DNA of 14,613 bases. Origin: Phoronis ovalis (Eukaryota; Phoronida; Phoronidae). Shown here one piece after another: positions 1 to 9,166 of the stretch. Within the stretch, counting starts at the first letter, position 1; each line of letters begins with the position of its first letter. The translations under genes were made by a program, and so were the position numbers. The notes below the pieces were generated by a model. That model had not been told where the DNA came from. It was given only the letters and a program-made list of their open reading frames with translations, and ran no database searches. The stretch lies in assembly GCA_028565635.1 (NCBI GenBank), contig JAOXYB010024870.1:1-14613 (forward strand), given 5' to 3'.

Positions 1-200
1 AGGGCAATCTATTGACTATTGTATAAGGATTGAACATTTTCAGTTAACCATTAAAGTCCTGGGACGTAAGTGAAGTATTATTAGACCGGACAAGTAAGTA
101 AGTAAAACGTCCGGCAGAACGATGTTCTCACGAGATTTTTCGATGTCCGGACGTTTAGCCCCAAGATATGCCGTCTGGTAACCGGACGTTTAGCCACGGC
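1..200. repeat. Less AT-rich edge with repeated CCGGACGTTT words
   Basis: This edge is visibly richer in G and C than the next several kilobases. The 14-base word CCGGACGTTTAGCC occurs twice in direct orientation, at 147-160 and 182-195, 35 bases apart. Its first ten bases also occur inverted at 105-114 (AAACGTCCGG), and a shorter CCGGAC lies at 86-91. Between the two inverted pieces is a GTAA tetramer run at about 93-105. The mix of direct and inverted copies with a sharp composition change near 200 suggests the end of a distinct repeated or mobile element that continues left of the window. I cannot assign a class because no terminal repeat pair or coding sequence is in view. Confidence 0.5.
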
Positions 201-1282
201 CATATATTAAATAGCTAATATGTCTCTTGTTAGTACCTCATATTATTATACTCCGAACTACAGTTTTCTGATTTGATTACCTAGATAGTTTTATCAATTT
301 GTAAATGTTGGTTTCTAAATGCATCAAGAATATTTATTTATTATTATGTTTGCAGTAAGTTAATCATAGCATGTTTCTTTAAATGTATTGAACTGTAGAC
401 AAATATAAAAGTATTGCATAATAATGTAAAACACACTTCTGCTTACATCAACATGCTTGTATTTCTCATACATTTATTAAACATTGATTGAAACTCTTAA
501 AATCAATATGTGAAGTCTCAAACTTTCATTAAAGGTGCTAATCAGTTCTTATAAATTTCTAATTAGAAAGGTAAATTATTGAATGTTCTTCACCTTACTA
601 AACAACCTTATATTAAGGATTCTGTAAAAATTGATGTTATATGTGAGCAATAATGAACTGTTCTATATCTTGTGAATGTCTGCTCTAATAGCCATCATAG
701 AATTCTCATACCAGGTTCTTTTAATGATGAGAAATCTTGGAATCTATATGTTGCCAACCTATTTGTGTTTCAAATACAGAATGTGCAAGAGTGTATTGTA
801 TGTACTTTGTTGAATATAAAATCTGCATGAGGATTTCTTTCTTGATTTTATACCTGTTTGATAAAAAACTCCTTTGCTGTCAATTATAAAATGTACAATA
901 TGCTGTTATGTAGCCTTAATTCCCCTAAGGATGAAAAGCCGCAATAAATAAATATAATTTTCTCTGATAATTTTAAGCCTATCAAGCCTGGCAAATGTTA
1001 AACCACCATAAAGAATTACCCACAAATCATATTGTATGACAGATTACCTGATGTTATTGGGTGATAATATTGTGACCAGTGAAGTACATAAGTATGTTAT
1101 AACTATTTTACAAATAGTTGCATGAGAAGTAAGGTCTTGATGTGCGTATACATTAGGATTCCAGATTATTATGATGTGAAGAAATGCTGGCATGTAAACC
1201 TACTGGTTGGGATAATATTATTATATCTTACTGATTCACAACAGTCATGCTAGCAGAATTTTGAAATGGGAGATGGGTGCTT

Positions 1283-1296
1283 TGAACAATTGTTCA
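1283..1296. repeat. Perfect 14-bp palindrome
   Basis: TGAACAATTGTTCA reads the same on both strands. It lies in non-coding AT-rich DNA with no neighbouring feature, so no function is assigned. Chance is a reasonable explanation at this base composition. Confidence 0.6.
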
Positions 1297-1864
1297 TTGA
1301 AACAATGGTAGTATAATGATGGTAAAACAACTTGAAACTAGTGTTACTCAAATAGATAGTTTTTAGTTTTCTTGGATATTGACCTATGTAGAATAAACTA
1401 GAATACAGTAGGCTGATAAAAATTGAAAAAACTGTGTTGATACAGACTTCTTGTCAACAAAATGATAGGCTATTGTTTGCTTTTTACTCAACTTTGTTAA
1501 TATCAAGCAGGGTTTAAGTCTCATAAGTTTACATTCATGTTCTAGTGATATTTTTCTTTGCCGTTGGGCTTCCTTCCAAATAGTCCTCTAATTTCTCGGC
1601 ATTTGACCAACAATAAAGCATATTATGTAGCTGTAATATAACCTCTTGTAAACCTTTTGAAATACATAATTTGTAAATACTAAAGGTTAAAAAGTAAAAA
1701 GAAAAAAGTGTACTTGAGCTCTTTTGTGTATAATATAACTATTGAAATGTCACCGTACTGTTTTTGACAATCTGATATACTATGTAATACCAACAAATTT
1801 CTATTTTAGAAAACTGGCTTTGTTCAGTGAAAATACTGAGTTTTACTTATTATAGAAATATAGC

Positions 1865-1890
1865 TATCACAATGCATTTGTATTGTGATA
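1865..1890. repeat. Hairpin with 9-bp perfect arms
   Basis: The arms TATCACAAT (1865-1873) and ATTGTGATA (1882-1890) are exact reverse complements around an 8-base loop. There is no T-run or gene end beside it that would make it a terminator-like structure, and the organism looks eukaryotic. Confidence 0.6.
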
Positions 1891-3657
1891 TCATATCTTA
1901 ATGCTTCTGTCTTAGGGTAGCATACCTTTAAGTCAAATGTGAGTCACCTGTGCTGCTTTATATTTGGAAATAGCTTTTTTTTCTTAAAAAGTCACGGTAG
2001 CATATTATTTCCTACTTAATACATGAACAAATCTGTTTGTGAATTGTTTATAAGTAGATTTATTGATCTCCAGCTATCCAGTTGATTACTGTTATGAAAA
2101 ATTCAACACAAATTCAACATGTACTATTGCACTGTCTTGAGAAGGGGCTGCAACAGACTAAGGATTTTTTAAATCAATAATGTAATTAATGTAAGTTTGA
2201 CTTGCTGTTCACATACTAACATATTTTGATGGAGTGCGTATGTTTATTAACATTTGGAGTATTACATAGGGATAGATAGTATAAATATAAAACATTTTTT
2301 CTTTTAATAAAAGCACATTGTTGGCTTTTAAAAATAAAAGGTATATTTTTCTACATAGATCATTCTTTTCTAAAAACACTATGTTTTGAGCTGTTGGTTA
2401 ATATATGCAAAGTCATATATTTGTCCTAAAATTATTGCTTCCCCTGAATATAAGTCCTCAGTATTTAAATAAAGCCCAAATCTTATATTTGAATTATATA
2501 AACACAGTATTGCAATATTAAAAACATGATTGCAATGTTTTAATTTTAAATTCTTAATCCTAAATGATACTACAGCATTACTTATAGTGTACCTTCCTAT
2601 TATTCAGTCGATGTGTGCTGTTCCCAGTGTAGCACTGAGGTTCATACTTATCTAATGAACACAAAGTGTTAATTAAAAAGACCTTGTGAAATCTATTATA
2701 TAAACAGCCTTTTAACCACAGTGTGGAAATAAGTCATTAATTAGAACATCCATTACACTTATTATAATCAATAATCTACACAATGATGCATGCTATTTAT
2801 AATGTTTTTAACTTTTGTTAAATTTATGGGACATATTCTACCTGTGTTCATAGGCAGATAATTGTACTGTTGCAAGATAAAACATGGCGAACACTAACGT
2901 GTTGGTCCTAATGTTAATTAATGTATTTTTAGTAGTGCACTGGTTTGACACACCTGGGTAATAAAGAGTTATTTTTTAATTGTATTTTTTGACACTCAAC
3001 ATCAGTTACAATTTGTTGTTGGTATGTGATATCTGCATATCATTAAGTTTACTTTGTATTTAATAACCTGGTTTCATACATATCCCAGACAGCAAATCTC
3101 CTCATTGATAAGGGCATAAGTTTATTAACAGAGTATGCATATCAATGCTCTAATCCTGAGAAAATCCATCTTTATCCATTATCAAAAGAGTGCTAGTGTT
3201 AAAATTTGATAGTATAAAGAAACTCATATATCAGTCTTTTGTGGTGCATTTTAGTGATCACAGGGTCATTTATCAGTTATATAATGCACTAAAAATAAAT
3301 AAAGACTGTTTTATTGAATAAAACTGAATTTTTTCATTTGTTAACAAAATAATTTTACTTTTTTAAGAAATAGAGCCTGATATTTTGTATGCATAAATTG
3401 TGATGGTTGTAGTCGAGTATCATAATTTTTTCTCGTGGCTAAATAGCTTCTTGACTTTAAAACCACAGGCCACTGCATGGCTACTATAAAAACAGTTTTC
3501 TTGTTTGGGATACTGATTATTCAGTGTAAGTCTAAGACATACAAGATTTATCATCATAGTATTTGTAGCATATAAATCCTTGTGCTAACAGTTTCCGTAG
3601 CAATGCCACATTATTCCTGGCTGGTAACACATTTGATATCTGAAACATTGTATGTTC

Positions 3658-3687
3658 AGGATTAAAAGCACATTGATTTTTAATCCT
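3658..3687. repeat. Hairpin with 10-bp perfect arms
   Basis: AGGATTAAAA (3658-3667) pairs exactly with TTTTAATCCT (3678-3687) around a 10-base loop. The loop side contains a 13-base word, TAAAAGCACATTG, that also occurs at 2308-2320, where it forms a smaller 7-bp hairpin (arms 2308-2314 and 2324-2330). The shared word inside two hairpins hints at copies of one short repeat, but the copies do not extend far enough to define an element. Confidence 0.55.
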
Positions 3688-4494
3688 AATGTATTACTAG
3701 TGGCTGAAATTGAGAAAATATATTGCTTATTCAAATATGAAAAAGTTATTAGTTTATACAAAACCAAAAGCGTTCTTTTGCCATTAATGCAATAAATCTG
3801 CATGGATTCTTCAGTATGCAGTTCATCTGACATTAATGAAACCATCTTGTATGTGAATGTCTTTTTTGTAAATTCTGAATTATGAGATTTAAAATTATTC
3901 TGTTTTCACACTTGCATTCTTGTTATATGTGAGTCAGTCGTACACCTTTACCTTCTAATTGTCAAATTCATATGTTGAAAATATAATACAATGTACTAGG
4001 AGAGAGGCTGTGTCAGGGAAGGGGATATTTAAAAAAAAAACAATAAATATGATGTGCTCTTTTCTAACAAATTACGATATACTGGTTGCAAATATTCAGC
4101 AAATGCTTCCTGTTTAGCACTAAATTTACTTTTAGAACTATAACTTTTCTATAAAAATGATTTCAGTACCAGAGATGTCTTGGTTTGAATGGTGTTAATT
4201 AAGCGGCACAAGTCACTGACATGTGTACTGTGTAGAAATGTTCTTGGTGCCCCAGCCATAGGCAAATAACGAATAATATTTATTTACACAGATAGCATGG
4301 AAAATGCTGAATTGTCTTTTTAAGGGATACATATCTTACACCCTTGGTAAACACTTAAGCTATTAACACATGATACCTGTTGATGCCGGATCCTGGGATT
4401 TTGAAACTGTGTGTGTTATCATTTTTTTCTAAATATAGCACTTGAATGCTTTACACTCTGTTAGTAAAGTCTCAAAATAAGTTTTTAATCTCAG

Positions 4495-4764
4495 TGTTTT
4501 GTGCCAAATAGTATTATGACAAGTTTGTCATCACCCGAGATCGTGTCTATGCATGAATTTATTGAGGACATATGCACCAAGGGAGAAGTTGTTTTTACTA
4601 GAATACAACTTGCTATAAACACTGCTGCTAACAGTTTATTAGATTTTGTCACGATTTCCCCAAATTGTTTTATCTTATTTGATAAGATGTTGTTTGCAGT
4701 TGGAAATCCATCTAATGACAATCATCAGATAATACTTGTTGAACTAGTCTCACAAGTTAAATGA
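4495..4764 (+). CDS. Possible terminal coding exon, unknown product
   Basis: A stop-free frame of 89 codons runs from 4495 to a TGA at 4762-4764. It is preceded by TTTTTAATCTCAG ending at 4494, a plausible 3' splice site, and the upstream in-frame TAA (4486-4488) lies within that pyrimidine tract, as expected for an exon edge. The translation mixes charged and hydrophobic residues, has no low-complexity tract, and is locally less AT-rich than its flanks. I do not recognise the product. A short segment near residues 56-73 has the spacing of the LPPT...AL..H..RA..Q landmark of the family found at 9167-10729, but only three key residues agree. The opposite strand is also open from 4721 to 4491, which weakens the case. 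No matching upstream exon or donor was found. A frame of this length can arise by chance here. Confidence 0.2.
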   Translation, partial: CFVPNSIMTSLSSPEIVSMHEFIEDICTKGEVVFTRIQLAINTAANSLLDFVTISPNCFILFDKMLFAVGNPSNDNHQIILVELVSQVK

Positions 4765-5970
4765 CAGAATGAGCAGTTGTCTGTGGTAATGCAGGTTTTT
4801 TTATTAGGTGTTATAAATTGGTTTATCTTTGCACAGAAATTTAATAATTATTTTTCCATAATAATAAGTGCAAGATAGCATGCGATAATTTGAAGCATTT
4901 AAAAAGTTTTTTGCATACCAAAACAAACATTTATAAGTCACCCATTCTATTGTTCTAAAGCATAAAGTCTGACTTTCTGCTCTCCAGTAATTGTCATTTT
5001 TTTGTAGGCAAGAAGCATAGTTTTGTCAGGACTGTACACTCTGCAAGGTGTCATATTGACATTGATACACTACATGTATTTGTTCTGTACACACTACACA
5101 TTATATAAGTGAACAGTACTGCAAACATTTCAATAAGTATATTGTTGTAGAACTAGGTTAGGCATAAATTTAAAATAGACTTTTGTCTAATACTTTTTTG
5201 TCTGTTACTAGTATGTTTGTTTTATAAAGAAACAATTTTACTTTACCATTGGCCTTGGTCACTATTATGAATTACCTATCAATGGATTTAACTAGGGTAC
5301 ATAGGATATATTTATTATTATATATTGTTTCCGATATCATTTTTCATAGCTTAATAAAGAATCTTATATTAAAATATATGATAATGTAACTACATTTTGA
5401 TTTCAGAATTGAAGGTATTAGGTGATGCTTTTTTGCTGACTTTTCACCTTTAACATAATGATATATTTTCTAAAATGATTTTATAGTATTACACAGCTCC
5501 TAACTAAATGTAAGGTAGATTAACCATGTCTGATTACAGGGATTAAATTCTCCCCAACTTAATTATTCATGATCTAAAACAAACTGAAATTAGCAATCTT
5601 AGAAGTGCTGACATCTGGCAGGTAATATTGAAACTACACTACCTATGCCCTCAACATCCATATAAACTGCTGGCAACAACAGACTGCTAATTAGTAGCCT
5701 TGTGAAGGAAGGCATTCATAGCAAATTGCTGTAGGAAAGAATGAGTAGTAATAATTCGTAAGGTAGTGATGTCGGTAATGCCACTCAACTTCATCCTGTT
5801 CACTACTTTTATTAAAATGTCACTCCACATAGTGGCAATTCCAAGGGTTCAGCTTGAAGTAAATTCTGTTAATAAACATGAATTATGCAATTTAATTAAT
5901 AAATTTATTTTTAGCAAATCCCTTTGAGTTATTTGTGTATCCATCTTAATTCAGCCATCTACAATTTTAG

Positions 5971-5982
5971 ACTTGATCAAGT
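5971..5982. repeat. Perfect 12-bp palindrome
   Basis: ACTTGATCAAGT is self-complementary and centred on a GATC. It is isolated in non-coding DNA and no function is proposed. Confidence 0.55.
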
Positions 5983-6513
5983 TTGGCTTGCTAAAATATT
6001 TTCTGAATGAACATTATGTACTTCAATCCATTATTTCATATTACAAATTTTATGTATATTCATTTTTCACATTTCGGTCTATTTTTAAACCACATTAAAA
6101 AACTACACAATTTTAGAGAAATAGTAATAGTAGACATATTCATCATAGTGAAGTAATGCTATTTTGCATTTTTTCAAGTCCACAGCTGATCTCAAATCAA
6201 GGATTGTCAATTTATATTCCCCCAAGTTTTATTAATTCTGCATGTAACAGATACATCGTAATAATTTAATTTGGCTCCAACCCATGTTCATCCATAATGG
6301 CAATATGAAGAAGCACAACTTTTCTAAATCCTGGTTTGTCTGTTTATACCTGATAAAAACTGTAATTAAAGTCTATGCATACATGTACTTAATTTTGATA
6401 AGGGTGGGGTATAGTAAGTGCAACTTCTGAACATTGTTTGCTGGTTTATCAGATACAGGCAGAGCAGACAAAAATAGAAAAACTATCTATAAAAAAGAAA
6501 CTGGGTCTTGTGG

Positions 6514-6531
6514 TAATAATAATAATAATAT
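6514..6531. repeat. TAA trinucleotide microsatellite
   Basis: Five to six uninterrupted TAA units follow TGG at 6511-6513. It is a short simple repeat, likely length-polymorphic, with no surrounding gene. Confidence 0.85.
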
Positions 6532-7862
6532 TGTGTGAATTGACTGCTTGTTTTTGTAAAATATCTTTGCTTTTATTTATTTGGTGATAAGATGTACTCG
6601 GGGATGTACTGCAACTAGAATTTAGAATAATTGTCCTCAGCATTTGCTGCAAAAAATTACAAAATGTATTTGATATGTGACCCAGGACAGATTCAAGATT
6701 TCCTAAGGAACGGTTTCTTTTTTAAATTTTGAATGCTTGTTGGTTTCTGTCCCATTCCTATTCATTTTCCTGGAATACTGTTTATTAATAAGGTAGATTT
6801 TACTATCCACCAGATTCACTCCTAAATCTGCCACTATAACCACACCTTGTACCTTACCTCACCATCTGTACTGGATAATTTACTGTGTTTCCATGCCAAC
6901 CATATGTAAAAACAGAAATGATGGAAATCATGTCCTGGTATTTACGCATACATATTCATTATTGACTTGCACCTATACATAGAACTGCAAAATAAATCTG
7001 GCTATCCAGTGTTCTGTGTGCTATTCCTAACATTTTACAAGGGTGACTGTGGTGGTTTAAGGAAGGCTACGTGTAGTACCTGAATGTCATGTTTTGGTAA
7101 GATGCCTAAAATGTATTTCAATACATTATATTTTCTTGATATTGTACTGGTCCACAAATGCTGAGACATTAAAGTCTATGAATGAAGAAGAGGTTGTTGA
7201 GAATGTAATGTTATGTTTATGGGAAAGAAATTGGCTCCGATCTTATCAGTCGAATGATATTATGCTTGTCATATGTTCAGAATATTTGTGAGATAATGAA
7301 ATGAATTTTTAATAATAGATGACATTGCTTCTGGTACAATTTTGTGTGGGTCTGTTATCTGCCATTTGTCATCAAGAAAGAGAATGATGTCTGTAACAGC
7401 AAATGTTCAACAACATCAAAAATGGCTTGCTGAAAATGCTAAAATGCATGTTAATGAATATATCTCGGTGGATTCATACAAGTTGTGTTAAAAACACTTT
7501 CTCACAGACATGGAGGCTTTTTCTTGTAATTGAAGCTATGGGAAGCTTATGCTTTAGGCAAATAACCAAGCAGGCTAGTCTGCAGTGTTGCATTTATACT
7601 ACGGTATAAATACCCCAGTGTGTCAGTAATAAGTTCATGGAAGCCCCATGTATATACCTGTACGATTAAATGATAATCTTAGTCACAAGTTTTTTATTCT
7701 GCATACATTTTTATGTATGTGCTGAATATGTATGTCATTTTACTAAGACACTGTGTTGGTTGTGACTTTATTTATCTACATAAAAGAGATAAGAAACATT
7801 TTACCCAAGGCAAAGTGGCTGCATCAAATTTCCTAACTAATATCCACTGGCAGTTTTTTTAT

Positions 7863-7878
7863 ACACTATATATAGTGT
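7863..7878. repeat. Perfect 16-bp palindrome
   Basis: ACACTATATATAGTGT is exactly self-complementary with a TATATA core. It may be a cruciform-prone point, but no element boundaries or genes adjoin it. Confidence 0.6.
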
Positions 7879-8104
7879 CCTGTTACTATTATAACACATT
7901 TAAAAAATGATAAAACACATATATTGGGTTCAATGTGATAGCAGTTACAGCACAACATGTATTTATCATAAATTCTAAAATCTATGCTTATAATATCTTG
8001 TTTTTTTGGTGCAATGTAAAAATAAACTTGAAATTTCAAATATTGCATTAATGTTTATAGCGTATTTGTAGAAGTTTTAGTATTCTGTTAATTGTTTGCT
8101 TTAC

Positions 8105-8167
8105 TTTTTTTTCTCATTCTTTTTTTCTCACTCTTTTTTTTCTCATTCTTTTTTTTCTCATTCTTTT
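8105..8167. repeat. Pyrimidine tandem repeat, 14-15 bp unit
   Basis: Four copies of a unit made of CTCAT/CTCAC followed by TC and a T-run begin at 8113, 8127, 8142 and 8157, so the period is 14, 15 and 15 bases. The + strand is almost purely pyrimidine across about 60 bases, broken only by the single A of each unit. Period changes come from gain or loss of a T, as expected from slippage. Such tracts can be polypyrimidine splicing signals, but no exon edge follows. Confidence 0.85.
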
Positions 8168-8169
8168 GG

Positions 8170-9166
8170 TTGTGTTTTGTTTGGAGTTATGGATACACTT
8201 GATTAAATATTATAATTTTGAGTTGTTCACAGTTGTTTGAAGTATATGTATGTTTTGTATCCTGGGTTTCAGCTTTCAAACTTTTCAGAAATACAGCCTT
8301 CTCTGTTCTGTTGAGAAAAAATTAGTCTGGACTTGTGATGCACTTCTGCTAAATTCTTCTTTGATTTTATGGTTTATTGCTGGACCATTAGTAGGGAAAG
8401 GTAACATTAATTGTTTGTTTTAAATTTAAGATATAATTTCCCACTGTAACATGAGCACTTGAAAGCTTATTTTCAAGATATTTCTATGATGTAACCTGTC
8501 TTTCTTTGGATAGTATCTTGCACTGTTTGAGATGGAATTCTTATTCTGAAATAACTTCTATACATCACATGTAATTTTCTCAGTTCCTGCACAGTTAAAC
8601 AGAAGTTGGAACATATTTTTATACATTTTGATAATATGCAACAATTGACCATGACAGATGAGATATTCCATATTTACAGTCATTGACCGGAATTGCACAG
8701 AGCAAAATCCTCATCATGCAAACCAAGAGAGTGGTAATACACTATTTAGTTAATGTATTCCACTGAAGCCACGAATCATCTATTGTGCATGATGGTACAT
8801 AAGATTGTTTGAACATTTATTGCTAGGATTCATAAGGTGGAGGGCAGAACATTTATGGGAAGGATTTTTCATTTGTGATATTGATTCTGTAGATGCTATT
8901 GCAGTGGATACCAACTTCAAAAAAGCTACAAGTATATGGCTCCATGGATCTGCAGCAGCTGCAAGTATCAGATGAATCTTTAATCTAGCTTAAATTGTAT
9001 CCACCAGATGTCAGTGTAGTTGCTAAAAATTATTAGCTATTTTGAAAATTCATGTATGAGTGACAGTAAGACTAATTTTCCAATGATAATTTCATTTTGA
9101 TAACTTGATCACTTATTTTGGGTACATGAAGGTCATGTGTGTTATTAACCTTTTGAAATTGAGTGA
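8170..9166. other. Non-coding stretch with one pseudogene-like patch
   Basis: No gene is supported. A stop-free + strand frame runs from 8796 to a TGA at 8973-8975 and includes a DSVDAIAVDTNFKKAT segment. The next frame over reads VYGSMDLQQLQV just downstream, around 8928-8963. The pair loosely resembles the GDADLLIV and VVGEDTDLLVLL landmarks that also occur, in better context, at 9718-9840. It could be a remnant of a second copy of that family or a coincidence. The rest shows no motif. Confidence 0.3.

Larger units (their letters stand above)
201..4494. other. AT-rich non-coding stretch
   Basis: No gene is supported over these roughly 4.3 kb. All six frames are broken frequently by stops, and the longest open frame (minus strand, about 3585-3845) has a low-complexity, cysteine- and isoleucine-rich translation with no recognisable motif. 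The stretch holds several hairpins and short perfect palindromes (1283-1296, 1865-1890, 2308-2330, 3658-3687), homopolymer T and A runs, and many AATAAA words that are expected by composition alone. Intron, intergenic spacer or untranslated region all fit. Confidence 0.6.
4765..8095. other. AT-rich stretch with weak coding-like patches
   Basis: No gene is supported. Several 45 to 65 codon open frames have reasonable-looking translations. They include minus 5830-5687, plus 7094-7291, plus 7300-7491 and plus 7403-7609. The three plus-strand frames around 7094-7609 overlap or follow one another in different frames, which could mean a short decayed coding remnant, but I recognise no motif in them and their lengths are within chance. 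The stretch also contains a TAA microsatellite (6514-6531), a 12-bp palindrome (5971-5982) and a 16-bp palindrome (7863-7878). Confidence 0.5.

Noticed and set aside
3585-3845. Minus-strand 86-codon open frame
   Set aside because: The translation is rich in I, L, Y, C and S as expected from AT-rich DNA, shows no motif, and the length is within chance for this composition.
4168-4257. Minus-strand short frame beginning MAGAPRTF
   Set aside because: It is only about 36 codons from its ATG, with no family resemblance and no supporting splice sites.
4491-4721. Minus-strand 76-codon frame opposite the candidate exon
   Set aside because: It overlaps the + strand frame, which has the better start context (splice acceptor). 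The translation looks plausible but I recognise nothing in it, so it is kept only as a caution against the + strand call.
5687-5830. Minus-strand 47-residue frame beginning MWSDIL
   Set aside because: The composition looks reasonable but the frame is short, isolated and unrecognised.
7094-7609. Three successive + strand open frames (7094-7291, 7300-7491, 7403-7609) with coding-like composition
   Set aside because: Each is 63-68 codons, there is no recognised motif, and they lie in different frames without a convincing splice pattern. They might be a decayed coding fragment but chance explains them.
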